DNA from: Paenibacillus sp. BJ-4
GTDB lineage: Bacteria; Bacillota; Bacilli; Paenibacillales; Paenibacillaceae
Assembly (NCBI RefSeq): GCF_020404765.1
Contig: NZ_JAIVEM010000091.1
Location: forward strand, 636-64,635
Length of the DNA: 64,000 nucleotides
Direction of reading: 5' to 3'
Shown here: positions 44,621-52,866 of the stretch, one piece after another
Layout of the letters: every line of letters begins with the position of its first letter
How positions within the stretch are numbered: the stretch's first letter is position 1
Position numbers and translations under genes: made by a program
Notes under the pieces: model-generated
Seen by the model: only the letters and a program-made list of their open reading frames with translations
Told to the model about the DNA's origin: nothing
Database searches by the model: none

Positions 44621-45091
44621 CTATTCCTTTTCCTTGTATACCCAAAGGACCCGCCACTCCTCACCTTCCTGCGTCACATAACAAGGCTGTACAATATCAA
44701 AAATGCCGAATCGGGTCTTGTAATGCTGGGTGACTTTAATACGGTAGGCCTTACCTACCTCTTCTTCCTCCTGATCTGTACGAATATCATATTCAGCCTG
44801 CGGCTCTCCCAGCTCAAACGTAAACGTATCCGTCCCCATATCCTGCATAAAAACGTGCGCACGCTGCTGCACATACGTAGACTTCTCGAATTTTTTCTTC
44901 ATTTGTGAATGAAAAAGCTCCCATGAGCCTCCGAAATTTCCCGCTTGCTCCATGGCGTAAAATTCGTTCAGCACTTTTACCGCTTGTTCATCCTCCCCCG
45001 TAGCCATAACTCCACGCAGTCCCAGCCACAGCAGCCATAACAATCCACATATCAATGCAAAATACAGCAGCTTGCGGATGAACATGAACAT
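44621..45091 (-). CDS. membrane-anchored protein of unknown function
   Basis: A 156-residue protein with one N-terminal membrane helix (~8-25, LLYFALICGLLWLLWLGL) and an extracytoplasmic domain with a cone-like alpha/beta pattern (EQAVKVLNEFYAMEQAGNFGGSWELFHSQMKKKF), ending in alternating strands. This resembles NTF2-like lumicin-type extracellular folds, but I cannot name it. The ATG at 45091 is 10 bases after GGAG. It lies between the ABC exporter and the LCP gene, all on the same strand. Confidence 0.65.
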   Translation of the reverse strand: MFMFIRKLLYFALICGLLWLLWLGLRGVMATGEDEQAVKVLNEFYAMEQAGNFGGSWELFHSQMKKKFEKSTYVQQRAHVFMQDMGTDTFTFELGEPQAEYDIRTDQEEEEVGKAYRIKVTQHYKTRFGIFDIVQPCYVTQEGEEWRVLWVYKEKE

Positions 45092-45198
45092 TGAAGCTGC
45101 TCTCCTTCTAAATAACACCCATTGTCCCTCCCTCTGTTGGACGATCTACTGGATACTCTACAGATGTATGTGGGACAAGCTGAGTTTAGAAGAAAATA

Positions 45199-45227
45199 AC
45201 GGGTTCGCTCCTTAAAGAGCACCCGCC
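45199..45227 (-). terminator. terminator after the LCP gene
   Basis: Minus strand GCGGGTGCTC-TTTAAG-GAGCGAACCCG (two unpaired bases) followed by TTATTTTC. It probably marks the 3' end of the EPS operon. Confidence 0.7.
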
Positions 45228-45242
45228 TTGGATTGAGCTTGC

Positions 45243-46220
45243 TTAAAGTGATACGGCCGTGGTGAGCAGATGCTTCTCCAGTAGGTCATGAATACGCTGA
45301 CGTTCCTGATCATCCACGATATAATAATACACTCCGTTGATCTTGCGCCCTTGCCCCTTTAACTCAACCGTATCTGTCTGCTTGAGGGACGGGCCGATCC
45401 GGGTCAGGAAGGTTGTCATATCGTCAAAGGTCATATCCGTGCGAATTTGTTCTCCCGCTGCCTCCAGTATCGGTTTTGTCTTCAACAGTCCTTCCTTGCT
45501 AACTGACTGTGCAAGAATTTGCTTGAGCAGCTCACGCTGGCGTGCGTTTCTCCCGAGATCCCCACGCGGGTCATCAAAACGCATACGAGCATAGGCCAAC
45601 GCCTCCGTTCCGCTCAACTTCAGATTTCCCTGTGCAAAATGATGTCCCCCATACTGAAAATCAAGTGGATTGTTAACCGTGACTCCCCCCACCAGATCTA
45701 CCATTTTTGCAAACCCTTCCATGTTCATCTGTACATAGTAATCTATCGGATGGTTCAAAAAATGCTCTACCGTACGGATCGACATATCCACTCCGCCGAA
45801 CGCAAAAGCGTGATTGATTTTGTCCTCACGTCCCCTGCCGATCAGCTCTGTTCGCGTATCACGCGGAATGTTGAACATCAGCATAGAGCCTGCGGCCGGA
45901 TTCACGGACAGAACGATCATGGTATCCGAGCGGCCCGAATCATGAGGACGCCGATCTACGCCCAGCACCAGCACGGTGAACGGCTTGAACTGGGAAATGG
46001 CTGCGGGATTGGGTGCACTCATTCCTGTGTCTATACCTGTTGAGCGTACTGCTCCGCCTGTCGCAACAGCAGAGACCACCCCGGGCTGCACAATGCTGCG
46101 CGGATGATACATTGCATTGGCCGCCGTTTTAAAGGAATGGTACATATAAGCGGTATAGGCAGCAGCACCTACGAATAACAGCGCCGCAGCACCCAATGTT
46201 ATTTTCAGCCATCGTTTCAT
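45243..46220 (-). CDS. LytR-CpsA-Psr (LCP) family glycopolymer ligase
   Basis: A 325-residue protein with an N-terminal membrane helix and an LCP domain: TVLVLGVDRRPHDSGRSDTMIVLSVNP, MFNIPRDTRTELIGRGREDKINHAFAFGG (conserved Arg and Asp residues of the active site), and ALAYARMRFDDPRGDLGRNARQRELLKQI. LCP enzymes move polyprenyl-linked glycopolymers onto peptidoglycan. As the last gene of the EPS operon, directly after ugd, it may attach part of the EPS to the wall. Confidence 0.93.
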   Translation of the reverse strand: MKRWLKITLGAAALLFVGAAAYTAYMYHSFKTAANAMYHPRSIVQPGVVSAVATGGAVRSTGIDTGMSAPNPAAISQFKPFTVLVLGVDRRPHDSGRSDTMIVLSVNPAAGSMLMFNIPRDTRTELIGRGREDKINHAFAFGGVDMSIRTVEHFLNHPIDYYVQMNMEGFAKMVDLVGGVTVNNPLDFQYGGHHFAQGNLKLSGTEALAYARMRFDDPRGDLGRNARQRELLKQILAQSVSKEGLLKTKPILEAAGEQIRTDMTFDDMTTFLTRIGPSLKQTDTVELKGQGRKINGVYYYIVDDQERQRIHDLLEKHLLTTAVSL

Positions 46221-46234
46221 ACGGAGCCTCCCCT

Positions 46235-47575
46235 TTACGGATTCACTACGGACCGCTGATAATCTACATCCATCTTGTTCAATTGCGGCCTGCCGACCGA
46301 ATAATAGGCAAAGGCGGACTTCCTGATCTGCTCTTCACTGTACACATTGCGTCCGTCGATCATTATAGGATGCTTCATCAGCTCGTTCAGCTCACCGAGC
46401 CCCACCTCACCAAACTCCTCCCACTCTGTCAACAGACACAGTGCGTCGCAGCCCTCTGCCGCTTCCCGTGCACTATCCGTCCACGTTACTTCCGAGCTGT
46501 CCAGCAGTTTGCGGAAGTTAGCGGTAGCGATCGGATCATATGCACGAATTTGCGCCCCTGCCTCCAGCAGCGACTGCATAATATCCAGCGCCGGGGCATC
46601 TCTTACGTCATCTGTATTCGGTTTAAATGCCAGCCCCCATATGCCGATCGTTGCTCCTTCCAGATCACCCAGCGCTTCTTCCAGCTTGCGAATCACATTA
46701 AAGCGCTGCCCCTGATTCACTTCCACCACGGATTTCAGCAGCTTGAATTCATAGTCCACATTGCCCGCAATTTGAATCAGCGCTTGTGTATCCTTGGGAA
46801 AACAAGAGCCGCCATAGCCAATACCCGCTGACAAAAATGAGGAACCGATCCGCTGATCCAGTCCCATGCCGTGTGCCACGCGTGTAACGTCTGCGCCCAC
46901 CTTTTCGCAAATGTTTGCAATCTCATTAATAAACGAAATTTTGGTCGCCAAAAAAGCATTCGACGCGTACTTGATCATTTCCGCCGAACGGATATCTGTG
47001 GTTAGGATATTGGTGGTGAGCGGCTCGTGCAGCGCAGTCAGCACTGCAGCCACATGCGGGTCGGAAGCTCCGATGATGATGCGATCGGGCTGCAGCGTGT
47101 CTATGACTGCCGAGCCTTCACGCAAAAATTCAGGCACCGAGGCTATGCCAAAGGGATAGCTCGTGCGACTCGCAATCCAATTTTGAATACGCTCGTTCGT
47201 TCCGACAGGCACCGTACTTTTGGTAACAATCACCTTGTAGCCATTCATGGCATCTGCCACCTCGCAGGCGGCTCCTTCAATATAGGACAGATTGGCTGCA
47301 CCGTTCGGCAGTGAAGGTGTACCGACCGCCAAAATAATAATCTCCGCGTCCTTCACCGCAGCAATTGTATCTGTTGTAAAGCTCAGTCGGCCCTGCTCGA
47401 CATTATCTTTGATTAAGGCCTTTAATCCCGGTTCATAAATCGGTACTCCCCCTGTACGCAGCTGACGAATTTTGTCCTCATTCTGATCGATACAGACGAC
47501 GGTATTGCCGAGTGCAGCAAAACAGACCCCCGACACCAGTCCGACATACCCGGCACCCAATACACATAACTTCAA
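46235..47575 (-). CDS. ugd: UDP-glucose 6-dehydrogenase
   Basis: A 446-residue enzyme with N-terminal Rossmann fold (LCVLGAGYVGLVSGVCFAALG) and catalytic Cys in GIGYGGSCFPKDTQAL, and C-terminal WGLAFKPNTDDVRDAPAL. It oxidises UDP-glucose to UDP-glucuronate, giving the EPS acidic sugars. The start is the TTG at 47575 behind GGGGGA; the upstream GTG at 47605 has no site. A tyrosine kinase encoded in the same operon often activates such enzymes in B. subtilis. Confidence 0.95.
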   Translation of the reverse strand: MKLCVLGAGYVGLVSGVCFAALGNTVVCIDQNEDKIRQLRTGGVPIYEPGLKALIKDNVEQGRLSFTTDTIAAVKDAEIIILAVGTPSLPNGAANLSYIEGAACEVADAMNGYKVIVTKSTVPVGTNERIQNWIASRTSYPFGIASVPEFLREGSAVIDTLQPDRIIIGASDPHVAAVLTALHEPLTTNILTTDIRSAEMIKYASNAFLATKISFINEIANICEKVGADVTRVAHGMGLDQRIGSSFLSAGIGYGGSCFPKDTQALIQIAGNVDYEFKLLKSVVEVNQGQRFNVIRKLEEALGDLEGATIGIWGLAFKPNTDDVRDAPALDIMQSLLEAGAQIRAYDPIATANFRKLLDSSEVTWTDSAREAAEGCDALCLLTEWEEFGEVGLGELNELMKHPIMIDGRNVYSEEQIRKSAFAYYSVGRPQLNKMDVDYQRSVVNP

Positions 47576-47626
47576 AGCAATTCCCCCTTTTACATGCTGT
47601 CTCACTGCATCATGCTTTTGCCCGCT

Positions 47627-48436
47627 TCACTTCTCTACGCCTCTCCCTGAATGCTGATTATCATAGAGCGTGAGCCGTTTATTTCGCCGATAGGATTTGA
47701 GAAAACGATAGATATACACCGGATTGTTATAGGCGTACCTCTTCCATAAACGCTTTGGCTCACAGATCAGACGGTACAGCCATTCCAGTCCCAGCTTTTG
47801 TACCGTTAACGGCGGTCTGCGAACCTTTCCGGTAATATAGTCAAAGGCTGCTCCTACCCCGATCATCACGCCACGAACGCGATCTTTGTTGCGATACATC
47901 CATATTTCCTGCTTCGGGCAGCCCAAGCTGACGAATATGATATGTGCGCCTGACGCATTGATTTCATGAATGACCCGTTCCTCCTCTTCCGGCTGGAGCT
48001 CTCGAAATGGCGGTGAAAAGCTGCCTGCGATGCGGATTCCAGGGTAATCCTGTCTCATCCTTTCCTTTAAGCTATCCAGCGTATCCGGCGTACTGCCGTA
48101 AAAATATACGCTCACCTCCGTCTGTTGCGCACGCTCGCACAACTTGAGCATCAGACTGGGACCATCCACCCGATCCTGACGCTCAAATCCGTACATTTTA
48201 AGCGCCCATACCAGCGGCATACCATCCGGAGTACATAAATCTGCACAAGTGAGCGCTTCGTGGAACTCAGGCTGATTCCCCGCCGTGACAATCGAATGCG
48301 TGTTGCAAATACAGACATAGCTATTCTTTCGTCCGGCTGCCCATTGCTCCAGCGTGTGCACTGTCTCCTGAAACGTAAGCGCCGCGATTTCTGCGTCTGC
48401 GATCCTTCCGACTCTATACTGGGGCAGCTGCTTCAT
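47627..48436 (-). CDS. WecG/TagA/CpsF family glycosyltransferase
   Basis: A 269-residue GT26-family enzyme: CTPDGMPLVWALKMYG (the TPDG motif), VYFYGSTPDTLDSL, FVSLGCPKQEIWMYRNKDRV and GVGAAFDYITGKVRRPP. It adds a (N-acetyl)mannosamine-like or hexose residue to a lipid-linked intermediate. It overlaps the preceding glycosyltransferase gene by 23 bases. Confidence 0.92.
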   Translation of the reverse strand: MKQLPQYRVGRIADAEIAALTFQETVHTLEQWAAGRKNSYVCICNTHSIVTAGNQPEFHEALTCADLCTPDGMPLVWALKMYGFERQDRVDGPSLMLKLCERAQQTEVSVYFYGSTPDTLDSLKERMRQDYPGIRIAGSFSPPFRELQPEEEERVIHEINASGAHIIFVSLGCPKQEIWMYRNKDRVRGVMIGVGAAFDYITGKVRRPPLTVQKLGLEWLYRLICEPKRLWKRYAYNNPVYIYRFLKSYRRNKRLTLYDNQHSGRGVEK

Positions 48437-49655
48437 ATTTACGCTCCTCCATGGCCTCGCTATATATCGCCATCAACTGCTTAACATTTACTTCCTCCGT
48501 ATAGCGTGCATTATATATTTCCGATACCTTCTGTCTCATCGCTGTGTAGTTTTCATAGGCTACTGCACGGCGAATCACGGTTTTTATATTTTCCAAATCA
48601 TCATGTTGAAAATGGAAACCCGTCTCCCCATCCTCTACCACTTCCTCCAGTGCACCGATTCGGCTGCACAGCACCGGAGTTCCGACCGAATAGGACTCTA
48701 CAATCGTCATGGGAAAGCCTTCATACCAAATGGAAGGCACCATGACATACATGGCCCGACTCATGCAATCCAGCACCGTGTCTCCGTCCTGCTTGCCGAG
48801 AAACCGAATATCCTCTTGCGGGTAAGCGGCGGCCAGTTCAGCCTTTTCCGGGCCGTCCCCAATGATGACCAGTCTCAATCCGCCCCGATCTCCCAGCTGT
48901 GACCAGGCTTGCAGCAGATTGCGCACCCCTTTTTCCCGTGAGATCCGTCCTACAAATAACAGATAACGATCATTGGGGTCATACTTGGCTTCCATTGTTT
49001 TAGGGTGGATAAAATTCGGCTTTACTGCGATGCGGTCCAGCGGAATGCCGCTTTCTGCAAATTTGTCCCGTGCAAACTCCGTCAGCGCAATGTAGCGACT
49101 TACCTTGTGCTGCCATGTACCGATCAGCTCGTTGAACTTAATCATCGCCGCCACCGGAATCGTCTGAAGCTGCGAGCCCCGGTAGCATCCATGACGAATG
49201 GAGTGCAGCAGGCTGCCGTGCAGGCATTTTTCACAAACCTCATTTCCCCGCATAAAGGTCGCCGCCGGGCAAATCAGCCTGTAATTATGCAGTGTCTGGA
49301 CAACAGGAATCCCCAGCCGTTCACAGGCATGATAGACCGAAGGAGAAATGACCGGAAAAAAATTGTGCACATGCACCACATCTGGCTTTACCTGCAACAG
49401 CAGCTTTTTGATTCTTTTGAATTCCGGTAGGGACCATGCCGCTTCCACTGCCAGCTTTGCCATATTCGCCAGCCCTTTGCTCTGAATGTTGTCGTTATGC
49501 ACATAATAATGCTCTGTCTCTATGCCTCTGGAACGCAACATGGCCGACTCTTGCTCGACAACTTTGTCTTCTCCTCCGCTTTGCTGATAAAAGTTGTGTA
49601 TGATTAGCACCTTGCTCACAGGAGGATTCATCCGTCTGCTGACCTGTTCTCTCAC
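48414..49655 (-). CDS. GT4 glycosyltransferase
   Basis: A 413-residue GT-B enzyme. The N-terminal half has HNFYQQSGGEDKVVEQE and HVHNFFPVISPSVYHACE. The C-terminal half has LLFVGRISREKGVRNLLQAW, IIGDGPEKAEL and the nucleotide-sugar site PSIWYEGFPMTIVESYSVGTPVL (E-x7-E). It retains alpha-linkage chemistry as in the family. A four-Cys cluster (CEKCLHGSLLHSIRHGC) lies mid-protein. GTG start at 49655 behind GAGGGG; 4-base overlap with the upstream gene. Confidence 0.92.
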   Translation of the reverse strand: MREQVSRRMNPPVSKVLIIHNFYQQSGGEDKVVEQESAMLRSRGIETEHYYVHNDNIQSKGLANMAKLAVEAAWSLPEFKRIKKLLLQVKPDVVHVHNFFPVISPSVYHACERLGIPVVQTLHNYRLICPAATFMRGNEVCEKCLHGSLLHSIRHGCYRGSQLQTIPVAAMIKFNELIGTWQHKVSRYIALTEFARDKFAESGIPLDRIAVKPNFIHPKTMEAKYDPNDRYLLFVGRISREKGVRNLLQAWSQLGDRGGLRLVIIGDGPEKAELAAAYPQEDIRFLGKQDGDTVLDCMSRAMYVMVPSIWYEGFPMTIVESYSVGTPVLCSRIGALEEVVEDGETGFHFQHDDLENIKTVIRRAVAYENYTAMRQKVSEIYNARYTEEVNVKQLMAIYSEAMEERKYEAAAPV

Positions 49656-50905
49656 GTAGCTGCCCCTCTTTCCTGCGTTGATTGTAGGGGACGTCCAGAA
49701 TCCACCGGCTTCATCGGCTGATGGCTTAATATTTCATCTGCAATCCGGTCCCACGACATATGCTCAACGGTAAGAAATGCCTGCTCAGCCATGCTTCGTC
49801 TCAGCTCAGTGTTGTCCAGCAAAGCAGATATTCGGCCAGCCCATTCCTCCTCCGAGAAGCTCCTTAGCATTACACCGCTCACTCCGTCCTCAATCAAGGT
49901 AACCGAACCACCGTTCACCGAAGAAATAATCGGGACGCGAAACAGCATGCTTTCCAGCAGTACCATCCCAAAAATGTCGTAATGCGTCGGAAATAGCATG
50001 AGGTCAGCCGCACCGTAAATCTGCCACAGATGACGCTGCTCGACTCTTGAAAAATGCAAAATGCTGTCTGTCAGCCCCAGCCCATGTGCATAGGTCCAGT
50101 AGCGATCTGTATCCGCCTTCCGTCCATCCCCGACGATTAGCAAAAGGCAATCGGGATGCTTTTGGAGTAACTCTTTGAACATGCTCAGCATAAAACGTAT
50201 ATTTCTTCGTTCCTCCAGTACGCCGACGTACAGCAGCACAGGGCGATTCCCAATTCGTCTCAGCTCATCCGCGACCTCGTGGTTTTCATCATGTTCGTCG
50301 CTACCGTCGTTGTTACTGTTCTCATGGTCGGCACTATTGAATGCTCTCTCTACTTTGCTGCGATCCAGTTTGCTGCGATCCAGTCCGACCCCAATCGTAA
50401 CCACGTTGTCAAAGCCTTTATTCTCCAGATAACGCTTGGCGAGATCGGATTTGGCGTAGGTACAGCGAACGGACTTTGCTACCTTCGGCAGCAGTAATGC
50501 ATCGTACAGCTTGCGGACCAGCGCATGTGTATGATCCCGGTATGGGCCGTGATACAGCACCAGCTTCTCGGGACATTTGCGGGAAAGCAGATAGGTCATC
50601 ATCTGGTTGTATTCTGTGGTGATAACCAAATCATAAGCAGCCAAAAACGAATCTTTGAGGACATCCCGGTAGATGCTGTTGCTCAGGAACTTAAGTCCGT
50701 GAAGCCAGATGATGCGCAAGGTGCAGTCTTCATGACAGTAGACCTGTTCCAGACGGGTTTCCTTGTGATCGTTGTAGTAGACAATATCGCAATCGTAGCC
50801 TTTACGAACGAGCGCTTTACCCAAGCCGACTTCCTGCAGATTGTATGAGGCTCCGTTCACCTTGCTGGCAAAGTTGCGAAGATACAATATTTTTTGAATC
50901 ATCAT
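49652..50905 (-). CDS. GT4 glycosyltransferase with a low-complexity insertion
   Basis: A ~417-residue GT-B enzyme: LYVGVLEERRNIRFMLSMFKEL, LLIVGDGRKADTDRYW and FPTHYDIFGMVLLESMLFRVPII (E-x7-E). Between the two domains lies an Asp/Asn/His/Glu-rich insertion of about 30 residues (SADHENSNNDGSDEHDEN) preceded by a duplicated LDRSK encoded by an exact 15-bp tandem repeat. ATG at 50905 or 50902 is behind AGGAG. It is the first gene downstream of the non-coding element. Confidence 0.9.
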   Translation of the reverse strand: MMIQKILYLRNFASKVNGASYNLQEVGLGKALVRKGYDCDIVYYNDHKETRLEQVYCHEDCTLRIIWLHGLKFLSNSIYRDVLKDSFLAAYDLVITTEYNQMMTYLLSRKCPEKLVLYHGPYRDHTHALVRKLYDALLLPKVAKSVRCTYAKSDLAKRYLENKGFDNVVTIGVGLDRSKLDRSKVERAFNSADHENSNNDGSDEHDENHEVADELRRIGNRPVLLYVGVLEERRNIRFMLSMFKELLQKHPDCLLLIVGDGRKADTDRYWTYAHGLGLTDSILHFSRVEQRHLWQIYGAADLMLFPTHYDIFGMVLLESMLFRVPIISSVNGGSVTLIEDGVSGVMLRSFSEEEWAGRISALLDNTELRRSMAEQAFLTVEHMSWDRIADEILSHQPMKPVDSGRPLQSTQERGAAT

Positions 50906-50992
50906 CAGGCTCCTGCCATTACATATTGGGTGAGTTATGGTGTGCGGGGTGAGGGCGCTACATGGATGGATCATTCTTCCGATCGCTGTTAC

Positions 50993-51042
50993 CCCCGGAT
51001 TTCATCTGATTATATAGACCCTTTAAAGGGTAAAATCCGGGG
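50993..51042. repeat. nested hairpin beside the non-coding element
   Basis: Outer 10-bp arms CCCCGGATTT / AAATCCGGGG enclose a 14-base perfect palindrome, ACCCTTTAAAGGGT (51018-51031). The right arm overlaps the left end of the element at 51034. Confidence 0.8.
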
Positions 51043-51540
51043 ATAAAGGCGAACGCTATCGCTTCTTCAGAACGATTCCATTCACTCCGCTGCTGACCGC
51101 CGTATCCATAAAGTCACCCTATTTTTAAAAAGGGAGCTTTGGCATTAAATGCCCCGCTGCGCGGGTGGCGGGCAGATGTGCGCGGGTATTGACTGCGCCG
51201 AACGGCTTGCGAGCTTGCCATAACCCGTACCAAGCTCACAAGCCAGCATGGCATACTATCACCGGGCTGACCAAGTGGCCTTAACTATGCTGGATTGTTG
51301 CCTACCGGGAGTGCTATTCATCAAGCTCTGTCACCTTGACAGAGCACTATACCAAGCGTTAACTACGCGGGATGCATGCCCGGCGTGAAGTTCGCGGCGA
51401 TAGGGCGCAGCTATCGCCGGACGGCTCTTCCCTCCCCCACTTTGTAAGCTGGGGGAAATTCTTTTTGGCGGCGGCAGGACGTAGCGGAGGGTAGGATTTG
51501 AATCTGGAGAAGCGGCAGCGTTCGCCTTTGACGGGGGATT
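51034..51540. mobile_element. MITE-like or structured-RNA element inside the EPS operon
   Basis: This 507-bp stretch has terminal inverted repeats. AAAGGCGAACGCT (51045-51057) is exactly complementary to 51517-51529; extending inward to 51071/51503 gives 24 of 27 matches, and outer AATCC/GGATT arms also pair. Inside are several strong hairpins: 51204-51217 with 51231-51244 (14 bp, one G-U), 51243-51251 with 51285-51293, 51325-51332 with 51338-51345, 51395-51403 with 51411-51419, and a C5/G5 hairpin at about 51433-51455. No long open frame crosses it and no transposase is present. It separates two EPS glycosyltransferase genes. Options are a miniature inverted-repeat element, or one large multibranched RNA whose closing stem is the terminal repeat. 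Confidence 0.65.
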
Positions 51541-51597
51541 CCGCCCTCCTACAGAGCCTATTAATCCAAGGAATCCCACGTCAACAGCATCGGAAGA

Positions 51598-52866
51598 TCA
51601 AATCCGTCCCGAAGCGGTCTCCCCCCTCCAAACCGAATGTTCGCCCTGTCGCAGTCTTTCCTCTGTCATCTGCATTCGGAAGTGGTCTGCCCCTTTAAGC
51701 TGGGCGGCTGCCATATCCGCCACCAAAGTCACGCTCGCTTCCATCGGCACAAAGCGGTATTTGTAGGCTGTTAGCCGATGATCCGTTTCGTGAAATAAAA
51801 TGTCCTGTGCATAATTGCCCCAACGATCCTTGGGCATCAGATCAATCGTCATACCAGCATGTGCAGAGGGCAGCAGCATATTGGAGCCATGAATGCCTAT
51901 GACCAATCGGCTGGCTGCATATACCTTGCATATCCGCAGCTCACTTTCGCGGTCAAAACGTGCAACACGCTCGTCGGCAATCCATGCCGGGAAGCGCCCA
52001 GTACGCCCTAGTCCGGCGACTGTAAATCGTTGATCGGGAAAGGATTCCCGCAGTCTGCGGAACAAACGGATGATTTTGCTGCGCTGATGATAAATCAGCG
52101 GCTTCAATCCACGCTTGAGCTGCGGAAATTTCTGCACCGCCCTTGCAATATGATGGCTGCCGCTCCACAAGCGGTCTTCCCTCCATACGAAGGTAATGCG
52201 TGGCTCTGACTCACGCTCCTCGTCATAGCGGGGGATACCCGTAAACTGCTCAATATCAAACTGATTGGGATGTGAATACGCCGGGCTGACATACACCTCT
52301 TCGAAGCGCATCAATTCCTCAATCATCCGATGATGCAGCACAGGATGAAAGTTTCGTGCCTTGCTGAACGGCACATCGACCGTCCAGATTTCCGTCACAT
52401 AAGCGGGTACCATCCACTCCAGCGGCTTTTGCACAATGACGATGATCCCCAGTTCCGGCGATTGTTCGTATTCACGTTGCACATTGAGCAGCTTGAGCAA
52501 AGCATGACCATACAAATAATCCACCGTGTTGACGATGATGACGCGCTCGAAAGCCTTCATTTTATGCACGGTCATGCCGACCGTTAAATCATAGGAAGGA
52601 TTCATCAACGATTGCCGCAAAGGCTCTCCAAGCCATTTTCTCGACTTCGCATCACCGGTCAGGATATAATCGGGCATTTCCACTCGATAAGGTGAATATG
52701 TAGCATGACCGACTCGCATATCCTCGATATACTCACGTCCACAGTCCTCACAGCAAGTGCTGACACATACGTGGATTCCCTGCCACAGCACCTCTCCACC
52801 GCGTACCTTGCCTCCACAATGCGGGCACTGATCTTCATGACGAACAAACGGTTTAATGGGTATCAT
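51598..52866 (-). CDS. probable GT61-like glycosyltransferase with N-terminal zinc ribbon
   Basis: A 422-residue protein. Residues ~13-45 form a zinc-ribbon-like cluster (CPHCGG, then CVSTCCEDCGREY). The C-terminal half has KVYAASRLVIGIHGSNMLLP followed by AHAGMTIDLMPKDRWGNYAQD. This resembles the conserved VGxHGAGL-type motif of GT61/DUF563 glycosyltransferases. A glycosyltransferase role is inferred from that motif and the operon. The ATG at 52866 lies inside the flippase gene (14-base overlap), 7 bases after GGAGAG. The next gene downstream is separated by the non-coding element. Confidence 0.65.
   Translation of the reverse strand: MIPIKPFVRHEDQCPHCGGKVRGGEVLWQGIHVCVSTCCEDCGREYIEDMRVGHATYSPYRVEMPDYILTGDAKSRKWLGEPLRQSLMNPSYDLTVGMTVHKMKAFERVIIVNTVDYLYGHALLKLLNVQREYEQSPELGIIVIVQKPLEWMVPAYVTEIWTVDVPFSKARNFHPVLHHRMIEELMRFEEVYVSPAYSHPNQFDIEQFTGIPRYDEERESEPRITFVWREDRLWSGSHHIARAVQKFPQLKRGLKPLIYHQRSKIIRLFRRLRESFPDQRFTVAGLGRTGRFPAWIADERVARFDRESELRICKVYAASRLVIGIHGSNMLLPSAHAGMTIDLMPKDRWGNYAQDILFHETDHRLTAYKYRFVPMEASVTLVADMAAAQLKGADHFRMQMTEERLRQGEHSVWRGETASGRI

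Noticed and set aside
51034..51540. Non-coding element as a known RNA (HEARO/omega RNA, EAR, group I or II intron)
   Set aside because: I could not find consensus features such as a domain V, a HEARO-type core with nuclease gene, or an EAR fold. The long terminal inverted repeat fits a MITE better, so no RNA name is given.
51331..51698. Short open frames inside and beside the non-coding element
   Set aside because: They fall on hairpin arms, have no ribosome binding sites and no protein-like composition.
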